DNA of 64,000 nt from contig JAOUKV010000005.1 in the NCBI GenBank assembly GCA_029882355.1, positions 62,001-126,000 on the forward strand, given 5' to 3'. This document shows positions 26,488 to 37,644 of the stretch, piece after piece. The position numbers and the translations under genes are program-made. The notes below the pieces were generated by a model. The model was not told the origin of the DNA, ran no database searches, and saw nothing but the letters and a program-made list of their open reading frames with translations. Within the stretch, counting starts at the first letter, position 1. Every line of letters starts with the position of its first letter. Source of the DNA: Gammaproteobacteria bacterium. Its GTDB lineage: Bacteria > Pseudomonadota > Gammaproteobacteria > SZUA-229.

Positions 26488-26789
26488 CAACCACCACCCA
26501 ATCCCTCTTTATCGTTCTTGATACGTATTTATGCCATTTCTCCAATAGGCATGTCCTCTCTGTAATTATCCAAATATATTTTGTAACCGCGCACACGTCG
26601 TAGTACTATTGCGAACGAATATTAAACTTGATGAAAATCAATATATTAGCGTTATCTTATTTTTAGTTGACGTATGTCAAAGACATACAGCACATATAAG
26701 AATATCTTCACACACGTATAAATTTTCAAACTACCAAATTAAACAAGTACAGAATTACCAACTGGAAAACCAAGTAGGAGTTAAAATTA
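26488..26789. other. Upstream region of nirS with promoter
   Basis: About 300 non-coding bases after moaA. The main feature is the DNR-type box at 26667-26680. No terminator hairpin for moaA is obvious. Confidence 0.5.
26667..26680 (+). promoter_or_regulatory. DNR/NnrR-type box upstream of nirS
   Basis: TTGAC-GTAT-GTCAA is a perfect palindrome of the denitrification-regulator type (C instead of T at the fifth position of each arm). It lies 110 bases upstream of the nirS start. Confidence 0.78.
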
Positions 26790-28454
26790 ATGAACGTTAA
26801 ATATAAAACAAAATACGGAGCAGCTTTACTAGCTATCTGCGTAGGCATGGCAGCGTCTTCAGGCGTCGCTTTTGCTAAAAAGAAAGAATTCAAACCCCTA
26901 AATAAGGCTGAATTCGAAAAAGCTAACAAAATGTACTTCGAGCGTTGCGCTGGTTGTCATGGTGTTTTGCGTAAGGGCGCGACAGGTAAAAACCTGGAGC
27001 CAGAGGCAAACAAAGCCAAGAAAACCAAAGGTACTTTGAAACTAGGCACCAAACGTCTTGAGAAGATTATCACTCAGGGTACTGAGGGTGGTATGAACAA
27101 CTTCAACGATATCTTCAACAAAAAAGAGATTAATCTGCTAGCTCGTTACATCCAAATGGAACCACCTGTTCCACCAGAAAGATCTCTAGCTGAAATGAAA
27201 GCAAGTCATAAGGTTTATGTACAACCTAAAGACTATCCTACCAAACCAATGCATGGCCGTAACTGGGAGAACTTCTTCATCGCCATCGAACGTGATGCGG
27301 GCAAAATTGCAATCATTGATGGTGACAAAAAAGAAGTAGTTGCTCATGTAGATACAGGTTACGCAGTACACGTACTGAAAACCGTTGAACATCATCAGAC
27401 TCTGCATGCTAAAGACGCTGGCCGTTTCTGGTACATCATGGGCCGTGATGGCTTGATGACCAAGATTGATCTATGGGCTATGCCTAAGAATATGAAAGTC
27501 GCTTCTGTTCAGGTTGCTTATGACGCACGTGATGTTGCTGTATCAGGTGATGGCAAATACGTTATCGGTGGCGGTTACTGGCCTCCTCACTTCGTTATCG
27601 CTGACGCCGAAACAATGGAACCACTGAAAGTGGTTTCTGCACGTGGTGTTAACGTTGACGGTGAGTATGTAAACGAGTCTCGCGTTGCGGCTATCTATGA
27701 CACTCCAATGGCTACCAGCTGGTTAGTGGCTATGAAAGAGCTAGGTCAGATGTGGCAGGTAGACTACAGTGATCTTGATAATATGAAGATCACCAAAATC
27801 GACTCTGCTAAGTACCTGCATGACGGTTTCTACGATCCAACAGGTCGTTACTTCCAGATCGCTGCTAACGCATCTAACAAGATGGTAGTTGTTGATACGG
27901 TAACTCAGAAGTTGGAAGCAATGATCGATGTTGACAAGAAACCTCATCCTGGTCCTGGCGCTAACTGGAACGACGACAAGTGTGGTCCTGTTTCTGGCAC
28001 AACTCATCTAGGTGTTGGTAAAGTCAGTGTTTGGGGTAATGATCCTAAAGGTCATAAAGATCAGGCATGGAAACTTTGCTACACAGTTGATACCGACGGT
28101 GCAGGCGTATTCTTACGAACACATCCTAAAAGTGATTACGTTTGGATAGACCAGACTAAACACCCTGAGCCAGCTATTCAGCAATCAGTTAAGGTTCTCG
28201 ACAAGAAGACTCGTAAGATTGTTAAAACCATTCAGTTGACCACGAAGAAAGGCTACGCAGCTGTTCACTTTGAGTTCAACAAAGATGGCACTGAAGTTTG
28301 GGCCTCTGTATGGAATCGTTCAGATAGTCTGAAACCTAACGGTGAAATCATCATCTTTGATGCTCAGACACTGGAAGAAAAAGCACGTGTTAAAGGACTT
28401 TATGCTCCAACAGGTAAGTTCAACGTGTACAACCGCGTTAACCACGTAACTTAA
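26790..28454 (+). CDS. nirS: Cytochrome cd1 nitrite reductase, first copy
   Basis: NirS reduces nitrite to NO in the periplasm. The 554-residue precursor has a signal peptide ending AFA (residue 29), a heme c domain with CAGCH (C53-C56-H57) and an eight-bladed heme d1 propeller. Both active-site histidines are kept: H344 (YLHDG) and H386 (PHPGPGANW), with the same 42-residue spacing as H327/H369 of P. aeruginosa NirS. After that the sequence differs from the classic WATSHLGD form, reading SGTTHLGVGKVSVWG. It is thus a divergent NirS compared with the second copy at 33942-35879. A DNR box precedes it and an imperfect hairpin follows. Confidence 0.92.
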   Translation: MNVKYKTKYGAALLAICVGMAASSGVAFAKKKEFKPLNKAEFEKANKMYFERCAGCHGVLRKGATGKNLEPEANKAKKTKGTLKLGTKRLEKIITQGTEGGMNNFNDIFNKKEINLLARYIQMEPPVPPERSLAEMKASHKVYVQPKDYPTKPMHGRNWENFFIAIERDAGKIAIIDGDKKEVVAHVDTGYAVHVLKTVEHHQTLHAKDAGRFWYIMGRDGLMTKIDLWAMPKNMKVASVQVAYDARDVAVSGDGKYVIGGGYWPPHFVIADAETMEPLKVVSARGVNVDGEYVNESRVAAIYDTPMATSWLVAMKELGQMWQVDYSDLDNMKITKIDSAKYLHDGFYDPTGRYFQIAANASNKMVVVDTVTQKLEAMIDVDKKPHPGPGANWNDDKCGPVSGTTHLGVGKVSVWGNDPKGHKDQAWKLCYTVDTDGAGVFLRTHPKSDYVWIDQTKHPEPAIQQSVKVLDKKTRKIVKTIQLTTKKGYAAVHFEFNKDGTEVWASVWNRSDSLKPNGEIIIFDAQTLEEKARVKGLYAPTGKFNVYNRVNHVT

Positions 28455-28483
28455 TAAACAAAAGGGTTACATGTAAAGAAATG

Positions 28484-28512
28484 GGGCGGACGTACAAAAT
28501 GTGCGTTCGCCC
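28484..28512 (+). terminator. Imperfect hairpin after nirS, possible terminator or attenuator
   Basis: A 13-bp stem with two G-U pairs (GGGCGGACGTACA/TGTGCGTTCGCCC) and an AAA loop is followed by TACTTTT. The GGGCG...CGCCCTAC form also resembles dispersed intergenic repeats. It could reduce read-through into the NirT-like gene. Confidence 0.6.
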
Positions 28513-28606
28513 TACTTTTAACTAAACAAAGCAGGTATTACACAAGCGACTTTATTTAAGGTTTCTTTTTTAATACACAATAAATAAAATCAAGGTAATC
28601 GAAACC

Positions 28607-30355
28607 ATGACAAACTCACCAAAAAAATTCGGTTTAATGTCGCGCAAGGTCCTGATGGGTACCACACTCGGTGCGGCACTATTTTTCATGATTATCGGTG
28701 TTATCTTCTGGGGCGGTTTTAACACTGCAATGGAGGTCACCAACACCATGGATTTCTGCATCTCCTGCCATGAGATGGAAGAAAATGTCTTCCAGGAATA
28801 CAAAAAAACCATTCATTACACCAACCGAAGTGGTGTTCGTGCCGCCTGCTCAGACTGCCATGTGCCTCGTCCGTGGATACACAAAGTTGTACGAAAAATA
28901 CAGGCCAGTAATGAGGTGCTACACAAGATACTCGGTACCATTGATACCCCAGAAAAATTTGATGCCAAACGTTTACACCTGGCAAAAAATGTATGGCAAG
29001 CAATGAAATCAACCGATTCACGTGAGTGCAGAAACTGCCACCATTTCGACTCCATGAACCCTGCTGATCAGAAAAAACGTTCTCGTAAACAGCATGCTAC
29101 GGCCATGGAAAATGGTAATACCTGTATTGATTGCCACAAAGGTATCGCGCACAACAAGGTTCATGATCAACTTAGTGAAGAAGAGCTGGATGAAATATCA
29201 CAAGCGGTTCCAGAAAATAAACGCCCCATCGCTCCGCAATGGCAGGCATTTATTGATAACGGTAAAAAACTCGTTACAAACAAAGATGATGCCACCACTG
29301 AAGCACCCGCTATAGTTGAAGATGCTCAGGAATCCTCTCCTGTCGAAACAGCTCCCGTAAGCAAACCTGCAACTACACCAGCGACTTCTTCATCTAGTTC
29401 AAGCATAGACTGGAGTGGTATAGAGCCCGCAGAAGTCATCCTGTTCTTCCCGGGTCAGGCTTCTATGGAATGGATACTGAAAGGTAGTGATCACGGTGGC
29501 AAACGAGCCTTCGCCTCCGGTGATCGTTGCTTCGAATGCCATGAAGGTGAGGAAGTAGATATCGGTGACCTGATTGCCTCTGGTGAAAAAGTGGAACCTA
29601 CACCAATCCCCGGAAAGCGTGGCAGCATTCTGGTTAATGTGCAGGCGGCGCACGATGCCGACAACCTGTACATGCGCTTCCAATGGCCAGATGGTGAACA
29701 CGCGCCTACTCCTTTTGCGGAGGGTGGCAAGATGGATTCAAAAAATCCAATTAAACTGGCGATAATGCTTTCGACTGACAGTGAAGATGATCCAAAAGTG
29801 GAATTTGCAGAACGTGCCGGTTGCTGGCAAACCTGCCATCACGATGCTAACTACATGCCTCACCAGCCTGATAAGTCAGCATTGGCAGGAAGTCGTCTAG
29901 ACACCAGCAATGGTTTCACGAAATACCTGAAAGAAAGCCGCACTTCTATTGAAATTGAAGGTAAAGATGGTAAAAAACGTGGTGGCTGGGACAAGTTGAA
30001 AGATGCTGCTGAAATTCAGGCCGCACTGGAAAATGGTTCTTTCATGGATTTATTACGCTACAAGTCCGGCACCGGTGAATCTGAAGACGGCTACATCCTC
30101 GCAGAGCGCGTCATGACCGGTGGTCAGGGTGTGAATTTCACTGGCAGCCTTGCTGATGGTGTCTGGACAGTTGAAATGACTCGTAAACTAACCTCTAACA
30201 AACTCGGTGATGTCAGCATGAGCGCCGATCAGATGTACAACATCGGTTTTGCCATTCATGATGATTACAGTAATAGTCGTTTTCACCATGTTTCACTGGG
30301 TCTGAAACTGGGCTTTGATAACGAAGATGCAGAGATCAATGCGATAGGCAAGTAA
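28607..30355 (+). CDS. NapC/NirT tetraheme quinol dehydrogenase fused to EB_dh-like heme domain
   Basis: The first 190 residues are a NapC/NirT protein: one membrane anchor (about 15-35) and four c-heme motifs at C51, C81, C141 and C173. These oxidise quinol in the membrane and pass electrons to periplasmic reductases. A Ser/Thr/Pro-rich linker (about 230-266) follows, then a domain of about 310 residues resembling the cytochrome c-552/ethylbenzene-dehydrogenase-gamma heme-binding fold, with a fifth CXXCH (C308-H312) and an unusual CX3CH (C406-H411). Its position between nirS and nirN suggests that it delivers electrons to NirS. The N-terminal half is strikingly similar to the NapC encoded at 58005. 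Confidence 0.88.
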   Translation: MTNSPKKFGLMSRKVLMGTTLGAALFFMIIGVIFWGGFNTAMEVTNTMDFCISCHEMEENVFQEYKKTIHYTNRSGVRAACSDCHVPRPWIHKVVRKIQASNEVLHKILGTIDTPEKFDAKRLHLAKNVWQAMKSTDSRECRNCHHFDSMNPADQKKRSRKQHATAMENGNTCIDCHKGIAHNKVHDQLSEEELDEISQAVPENKRPIAPQWQAFIDNGKKLVTNKDDATTEAPAIVEDAQESSPVETAPVSKPATTPATSSSSSSIDWSGIEPAEVILFFPGQASMEWILKGSDHGGKRAFASGDRCFECHEGEEVDIGDLIASGEKVEPTPIPGKRGSILVNVQAAHDADNLYMRFQWPDGEHAPTPFAEGGKMDSKNPIKLAIMLSTDSEDDPKVEFAERAGCWQTCHHDANYMPHQPDKSALAGSRLDTSNGFTKYLKESRTSIEIEGKDGKKRGGWDKLKDAAEIQAALENGSFMDLLRYKSGTGESEDGYILAERVMTGGQGVNFTGSLADGVWTVEMTRKLTSNKLGDVSMSADQMYNIGFAIHDDYSNSRFHHVSLGLKLGFDNEDAEINAIGK

Positions 30356-30374
30356 GTAATCTATAACTCCCATC

Positions 30375-30407
30375 AAGGCCGCAGGGATTCTCCCTGCGGC
30401 CTTTTTT
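30375..30407 (+). terminator. Strong terminator after the NirT-like gene
   Basis: A perfect 13-bp stem (AAGGCCGCAGGGA/TCCCTGCGGCCTT) with a TTC loop is followed by a T tract. Confidence 0.95.
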
Positions 30408-30460
30408 GTATACTAGACCTCGGTTATGATTAACTGAACCGAATTCAGGAGGACAAGACC

Positions 30461-30790
30461 ATGAAGTGGAGACTACTGCTAGCAATTTTCATAATAGCGC
30501 TCAGCTTCCGTTTGGCTGTGGCAGGTGATGAAGCACCGCTGGTTATAATCGATAAATTTAAATTCATACCACAAGAAATCACCATAAAACGCAATCAAAC
30601 ACTGCGTTGGGAAAATCATGAAAAACGCCAATATCACAGCGTCTGGTTTGAAGCATCGGGTGAAGAAGAACCGGAAGATTATTTATTCCCGGATGATTCC
30701 TACGAACGTAAATTCAAAGCAACTGGCTCATTCCCTTACCGCTGCGGCCCGCATCCAGAAATGACTGGAATAGTCCATGTCACCGATTAA
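30461..30790 (+). CDS. Plastocyanin/azurin-like cupredoxin
   Basis: The 109-residue precursor has a signal peptide (residues 1-21) and a cupredoxin domain of about 88 residues. The type 1 copper ligands are H59 (QYHSVWF), C95, H98 and M101 (RCGPHPEM). It is therefore a periplasmic one-electron carrier. Its location just before nirN and among nir genes suggests that it supplies NirS or NirN, as azurin and cytochrome c551 do in other denitrifiers (inference). A strong AGGAGG site precedes the ATG. Confidence 0.88.
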   Translation: MKWRLLLAIFIIALSFRLAVAGDEAPLVIIDKFKFIPQEITIKRNQTLRWENHEKRQYHSVWFEASGEEEPEDYLFPDDSYERKFKATGSFPYRCGPHPEMTGIVHVTD

Positions 30791-30822
30791 CCTGCATAGT
30801 TTCACACAGAAAAATAATATTC

Positions 30823-32397
30823 ATGATCCATAAAAACATTTTCCTGAGCAGCATTTTCTGCTCACTGCTTATAATGCTATCAAATTCTGCACTCGCTAAA
30901 TCTGTCGATGATGTAAAAAAAATATACAAAAACAACTGTGCCGAGTGCCACAGTGAACACCGTCTTGGCGGCATGGGGCCTGCGCTGTTACCCGAAAATC
31001 TGAAACGACTAAAAAAGAAAGCCGCCACTGAAGTTATCAAAAATGGACGAGTCGCGACTCAAATGCCATCCTTCAAAGAAAAACTTTCAGATAAAGAAAT
31101 TCAGTCACTGGTTGACTACGTCTACACACCTCTGGAAAAAACACCGCTATGGGGTATGGCTGAAATCAAAGCCAGCCAAATTATCCATAATAAGGAAAGT
31201 GATTTATCCAATAAACCTGTTTATAAAGTAGCAGACCCACTAAACATGTTTCTGGTGGTTGAGCTGGGTGACCACCATGTGACCCTGCTCGACGGCGACA
31301 AGATGGAACCTATCCACCGTTTTAAATCTCGTTTTGCATTACACGGCGGCCCTAAATATTCACCCGATGGCCGCTTTGTTTATTTTGCCTCACGTGATGG
31401 CTGGATCAGCAAATACGACATCTACAACCTGAAACTGGTCGCCGAAATACGTGCTGGTATCAATACCCGTAATCAGGCAGTTTCTGCCGATGGCCGTTAC
31501 GTTATGATTGCAAACTATCTGCCGCATACTTTAGTACTGCTAGATGCTCGTGATTTAAGCCCAATAAAACTCTACGATGTCAAAGATGCTAATGGTAAAA
31601 CATCCCGTGTAAGCGCTGTATACACAGCCCCCCCACGTAACAGTTTTGTCGCCGCACTCAAAGATATACCTGAGTTATGGGAAATTTCTTACGATGATAA
31701 TCCGCCGATGGGATTTGGCACGTGGATGCACGATTACCGTCCCGACTCTGGTGAAAATACTCAGGCCGATCCATTCCCCGTGAGAAAAATTAAAGTCAGT
31801 GAGTATCTTGATGATTTCTTTTTTGACCAGGAATATGTCTCACTCATCGGTGCTTCTCGTGAAGGCAAAGGTCAGGTTGTCGATATGGATCTTGGCCGTG
31901 TCGTCGTCTCCGACCTCAAACTTCCCGGCATGCCACACCTCGGCTCAGGCATTACCTGGGAGTATAAAGGTCGTCAGGTACTTGCCACACCTAACCTGAA
32001 AGCCAATAACGTCAGTGTCATTGATATGGAAACCTGGAAAACTATAAAGAACATTGAAACTCTAGGCCCTGGTTTCTTCATGCGTAGTCACAAAAACTCA
32101 GCCTATGCCTGGGTAGATGTTTTCTTCGGTCCCAATAAAGATGCGGTCCACGTGATCGACAAAAACACACTGGAAATCGTCAAAACCCTGCGCCCAGCTC
32201 CCGGAAAAACCGCTGCACATGTCGAATTCACCCGTGATGGAAAATATGCATTGCTCAGTATCTGGGACACAGATGGAGCGGTAATTGTTTATGACGCCAA
32301 AACACTGGAAGAAATAAAACGCCTGCCAATGAACAAACCTTCCGGTAAATATAATGTATTCAACAAAACACGATATTTAGAAGGAACAAGCCATTGA
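30823..32397 (+). CDS. nirN: NirN, heme d1 maturation dehydrogenase
   Basis: NirN is a NirS relative that oxidises dihydro-heme d1 to heme d1. The 524-residue precursor has a signal peptide to about residue 25, a heme c motif CAECH (C39-C42-H43) and a d1-type propeller. The first NirS active-site histidine is replaced (YLDDFFF instead of LHDG) while the second is kept (MPHLGSG), which separates NirN from NirS. It lies 32 bases after the cupredoxin gene and overlaps the next small membrane-protein frame. Confidence 0.93.
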   Translation: MIHKNIFLSSIFCSLLIMLSNSALAKSVDDVKKIYKNNCAECHSEHRLGGMGPALLPENLKRLKKKAATEVIKNGRVATQMPSFKEKLSDKEIQSLVDYVYTPLEKTPLWGMAEIKASQIIHNKESDLSNKPVYKVADPLNMFLVVELGDHHVTLLDGDKMEPIHRFKSRFALHGGPKYSPDGRFVYFASRDGWISKYDIYNLKLVAEIRAGINTRNQAVSADGRYVMIANYLPHTLVLLDARDLSPIKLYDVKDANGKTSRVSAVYTAPPRNSFVAALKDIPELWEISYDDNPPMGFGTWMHDYRPDSGENTQADPFPVRKIKVSEYLDDFFFDQEYVSLIGASREGKGQVVDMDLGRVVVSDLKLPGMPHLGSGITWEYKGRQVLATPNLKANNVSVIDMETWKTIKNIETLGPGFFMRSHKNSAYAWVDVFFGPNKDAVHVIDKNTLEIVKTLRPAPGKTAAHVEFTRDGKYALLSIWDTDGAVIVYDAKTLEEIKRLPMNKPSGKYNVFNKTRYLEGTSH

Positions 32398-32426
32398 TCC
32401 CGCGCATAATTGTTGAGCATTTCACC

Positions 32427-32744
32427 ATGGATAAAATAAAAAATATAATTCTCTGGCTTATTATAGGTCCTGCGCTGGCTCTCCTGCTTTCTACTATTAG
32501 CTGGAATATTTTCGATCAATTATCACCAGGGAAACTAAGCGACATAAGCACATTATTTACCTTGTACCACAAGGGGTTACTATTATCACTACTCACCCCC
32601 TGGGGATGGCTTATGTATGGAGGCTTGCTATTGATGTATTCCAATAAACTTAAAATGGGACTTTCATGCACGCTCGGCGGAGCTGCATTATTTGGTATTT
32701 TCTGGCCGATATGGGCAGCAGATATAAGCTTATCGTTAGCCTAA
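32427..32744 (+). CDS. Small integral membrane protein, unknown
   Basis: About 105 residues with three predicted membrane spans (IILWLIIGPALALLLSTI, GLLLSLLTPWGWLMYGGLLL, CTLGGAALFGIFWPIW). No family recognised. I chose the ATG at 32427; a TTG overlapping the nirN stop (32394) would add 11 residues. It follows nirN directly and is probably translated from the same message. Role unknown; association with nitrite respiration is by position only. Confidence 0.6.
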   Translation: MDKIKNIILWLIIGPALALLLSTISWNIFDQLSPGKLSDISTLFTLYHKGLLLSLLTPWGWLMYGGLLLMYSNKLKMGLSCTLGGAALFGIFWPIWAADISLSLA

Positions 32745-33106
32745 TTTTTTAAAGACTGTATAGAACTACTGCAATAATTTCTTTTGCTAGTCTCTCCCCG
32801 CTTCACCAGTGTCATGCATTTAGACCAGTCGAGGACATTAGTTATCTGTACCACTTCATTATCAAAATTAATATGATAAAAATTCCGGATTTTACTGGAG
32901 GCCGAAGCATGACCAAATTCAGAAAAACTGAGCTTACTTTGAATACATCGACTTTCTATGACAGGGATATTAGACGCAGAAAAAACCCCATCAAGCATCA
33001 ATGCTTTTTGCTGGCATTGTTCCAGTGTTTCTGTATTCACAAAAGAAGCATTGATGTCACCTGCCCCATTCTGCGTAAGCACAATTAACAGGAAGACTGT
33101 TTTCAC
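32741..33106 (-). CDS. Hypothetical secreted protein
   Basis: The 121-residue protein has a short hydrophobic N-terminus (MKTVFLLIVLTQNGAGD) that may be a weak signal, and four cysteines (LEQCQQKAL, SRCIQSK, SKCMTLV, NYCSSS) that could form two disulfides. No family recognised. It runs convergently to the membrane-protein gene, overlapping it by four bases. Confidence 0.55.
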   Translation of the reverse strand: MKTVFLLIVLTQNGAGDINASFVNTETLEQCQQKALMLDGVFSASNIPVIESRCIQSKLSFSEFGHASASSKIRNFYHINFDNEVVQITNVLDWSKCMTLVKRGETSKRNYCSSSIQSLKN

Positions 33107-33143
33107 TTAATGAACAGGGGATAAACTGAAAGTGGGTTGACGC

Positions 33144-33710
33144 CTACTTCACGCCTTTCGAAATCATAAAGCTACTATATTCCTTATCAGTGCCGTTGAT
33201 ATGATTGATCAGCCATTCACTGAGATAATTGAGCGCGTTTTCCATAGCTGTATCGCTGTCTTTCTCGTACTCAGCGAGCACTTCTTCAACCTTGTTAATC
33301 ATTTTCACATGCTGAGCCTTATGTGGCTCAAAATCAGGATAGCCATTCTGCTCCATCATTTTTTCTTCATAGCTAAAGTGCGTTTTGGTGTAATCGACAA
33401 GTTCATCTAAAGCTTCTCGTTCGAATTCCTCACCGGTGGAGTATTTCACTGCTGTCTGTAACTGATTTATCAAGCCGATCAATTTTTTATGCTGTTGGTC
33501 GATAGATTTGATACCAACGCTATAGTCATCCTTCCACACCAAATAATCTTTTGCGGCTATTTTTCTGTACAAAAAAGGGATAGCAACCAACACAGCCACT
33601 AAGAACCATGTCAATGGACTGGTAGGACCAGCCATGAAACCCAGTATTACGGCCACGATGAGCGTGAGAATAATAAGTGAAACACCGAACATACTTGCAT
33701 TTTGATTCAT
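33144..33710 (-). CDS. Membrane-anchored bacteriohemerythrin
   Basis: The 188-residue protein has two membrane spans at residues 8-30 and 32-47, then a bacteriohemerythrin domain with the di-iron ligands in IDQQHKKL, HFSYEEKMM, PHKAQHVKMI and LINHINGTDKEY. Hemerythrins bind O2 or NO reversibly; membrane anchoring may supply O2 to or protect membrane enzymes. It lies between nirN and the second nirS. The unrelated soluble hemerythrin gene at 48794 has a DNR-like box; here none is clear. Confidence 0.9.
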   Translation of the reverse strand: MNQNASMFGVSLIILTLIVAVILGFMAGPTSPLTWFLVAVLVAIPFLYRKIAAKDYLVWKDDYSVGIKSIDQQHKKLIGLINQLQTAVKYSTGEEFEREALDELVDYTKTHFSYEEKMMEQNGYPDFEPHKAQHVKMINKVEEVLAEYEKDSDTAMENALNYLSEWLINHINGTDKEYSSFMISKGVK

Positions 33711-33883
33711 AAAAAGCCTCTTATTTATAACAACCCAATAAATTTCTTAGCAATATCAAGCAATTAGCTCTATTGCTTCCCTTCATCCTGCACATGCTAA
33801 CGTGTAATGGGCATTTTATGCTGGTAATTCCTTAAAACCAAGAACAACTCGAATTTATTATGACTTATATCGACTTTCTAGAA

Positions 33884-33916
33884 TAAAAAAAGGGGGAAGC
33901 TCATAAGCTTCCCCCT
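33884..33916 (-). terminator. Terminator of the second nirS
   Basis: On the minus strand an 11-bp perfect stem (AGGGGGAAGCT/AGCTTCCCCCT, loop of 4) is followed by six or more T residues, 26 bases after the stop codon. Confidence 0.93.
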
Positions 33917-33941
33917 GTTCTAGTTGCTCAGCTAGTAAAGG

Positions 33942-35891
<1,950 letters not shown>

Positions 35892-36152
35892 CTATAAACA
35901 CTATTAATAAAATTAAGAATAATCCTGCTTTTACCGGAGCACTCTCAAAGAACTCTTCCATACAATCTAGCCACTCTAAATGTTTGCTATGCACGATTAA
36001 GTTGCATTTATTTCAAAACAGCAGATAGAATAGCTAACAGACATTTTTTAGACGTTATCTAAGTCTCAAACATACTTTTAAATATAAAAATATGAATAAG
36101 ATGCAAAATTATTTATATTTTTATACTTATAACCCGCTCACCAAGAGGGATA

Positions 36153-36166
36153 TTGATCCAAATCAA
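36153..36166. promoter_or_regulatory. FNR/DNR-type box upstream of the second nirS
   Basis: TTGAT-CCAA-ATCAA matches the consensus in both arms. It lies 274 bases above nirS on the minus strand and about 400 above nirE. Confidence 0.7.
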
Positions 36167-36451
36167 TTATACAACCAATAAACCTCTAAATATCAACGAA
36201 TTAATTTAATAATTAAAAAAAACTATATTAATAACATTTAAAATACGATACGTAATAAATAATTTTTATATCTTATATCGGAATTAATTTGTAATTATCA
36301 AACAGATATCTATAAAAATACCATTCATACATTTAAAAACTTAAATAATTATCATTAATATTAAGTTATCTAATAATCCACAATAATTTTTTATAAACAC
36401 CACTAGAATACAAACGGCCTTCCTTTTAGAATCTGTCTACTATGACAGGCC

Positions 36452-36465
36452 TTGACCTAAATCAA
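36452..36465 (+). promoter_or_regulatory. FNR/DNR-type box upstream of the nirE operon
   Basis: TTGAC-CTAA-ATCAA lies about 100 bases above the chosen nirE start. It overlaps the ATG at 36465, which argues that this ATG is upstream of the transcript and not the start codon. Confidence 0.75.
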
Positions 36466-36563
36466 TGACATACAGCCCCAAGCAGGCCATCATTACACCC
36501 ATGTGTGAGCACATAATCAGCAAGGAAAATCTCACCTACCTTTTAACTACTGACGGTTTTTTT

Positions 36564-37358
36564 ATGCGAGATAATGGCTTCGTTTCACTGGTCGGTGCTG
36601 GACCTGGAGACGCTGAACTGATGACAGTAAAAGCAGTACGCTTACTTCAACAAGCCGATTTCGTTATTTATGATCGCCTTGTTTCTACAGATATTCTCGA
36701 TTTAATTCCCGCAGGTGTCAGTCGTGTTTCCGTAGGTAAAGAAGTCGGCAAACACTGTGTACCTCAAGATCAGATCAACGAAACTATAGTCAACCTTGCC
36801 AAATCTGGTCGTAAGATCGTACGCCTCAAGGGCGGCGATCCTTACATGTTTGGCCGTGGGGGTGAGGAGGTATTAGCACTCAAACAACACAAAATCGCTT
36901 TTGAAGTCGTGCCCGGCGTTACCGCCGCATCCGGTTGCAGTGCGTATAGCGGAATTCCACTGACACACCGTGGCATGAGCCGCAGCGTACGTTTCATCAC
37001 CGGTCATTTTAAAAATGATGAACCTCTGGATATCAACTGGCAGCGTGTTGCTGATCCAGATTGCACACTGGTCATCTACATGGGACTGGGCAACCTGTCT
37101 CACATCTGCAATGCACTGATTGATGCAGGCCTGAGTTCATCAACACCAGCCGCCGCTATTGAAAATGGCACCTCAAAAAATCAACGACGTGTTCTATCAC
37201 AACTCGATCAATTACAGGATGACGTAAACCAGTCCGGATTAGCCGCTCCCGTTATGATTATTATTGGTAAAGTGGTTTCGCTTGCCGAAGAACTCGATTG
37301 GTTCCAGAATGCATTAGAGGAGTCTGGATATGCTGAAGATGCGGCTGTTAATAGTTAG
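36564..37358 (+). CDS. nirE: Uroporphyrinogen-III C-methyltransferase for heme d1
   Basis: NirE makes precorrin-2, the first step toward heme d1. The protein of about 264 residues has the SUMT motifs VSLVGAGPGD, YDRLVS, LKGGDPYMFGRGGEE, VPGVTAASGCSAYSGIPLTHR and IENGTSKNQRR. It opens the nirECFDLGHJ operon, which defines it as NirE rather than CobA/CysG. I chose the ATG at 36564: the longer frame from 36465 begins inside a DNR box and would add 33 unrelated residues. An ATG at 36501 is another option. It overlaps nirC by 29 bases. Confidence 0.93.
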   Translation: MRDNGFVSLVGAGPGDAELMTVKAVRLLQQADFVIYDRLVSTDILDLIPAGVSRVSVGKEVGKHCVPQDQINETIVNLAKSGRKIVRLKGGDPYMFGRGGEEVLALKQHKIAFEVVPGVTAASGCSAYSGIPLTHRGMSRSVRFITGHFKNDEPLDINWQRVADPDCTLVIYMGLGNLSHICNALIDAGLSSSTPAAAIENGTSKNQRRVLSQLDQLQDDVNQSGLAAPVMIIIGKVVSLAEELDWFQNALEESGYAEDAAVNS

Positions 37359-37644
37359 TCTGATGCTTAATTCAGGGCTAGCATTGGCAGAGGTCTCAGC
37401 ATCGCGCCAGATCGAACTCACGCATTTGCTAAAACAGGATTGCGGCTCCTGCCATGGTATGACCCTCAAGGGAGGTCTCGGCCCTGCCCTGTTACCCGAA
37501 CAACTCGATGGTAAATCCACCGATTATCTAGTCATGACCATTCTCGAAGGTCACCCCAACACAGCCATGCCAGGTTGGAAAACTATGTTGTCCACAGACG
37601 ATGCTTTATGGATAGCCAATCAAATCAAACAGGGTCTTGATTAA
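37330..37644 (+). CDS. nirC: Cytochrome c55x
   Basis: The 104-residue precursor has a signal peptide (residues 1-20) and one heme motif CGSCH (near residues 38-42), with GGLGPALLPEQL and MPGW toward the axial methionine. NirC donates electrons in nitrite reduction or d1 maturation. The ATG has a good AGAGGAG site that lies inside the end of nirE; nirC then overlaps nirF by one base. Confidence 0.92.
   Translation: MLKMRLLIVSLMLNSGLALAEVSASRQIELTHLLKQDCGSCHGMTLKGGLGPALLPEQLDGKSTDYLVMTILEGHPNTAMPGWKTMLSTDDALWIANQIKQGLD

Noticed and set aside
36465-36563. Longer nirE starting at the ATG in 36465
   Set aside because: This ATG lies inside a good FNR/DNR box, and the added 33 residues have no match to the methyltransferase family.
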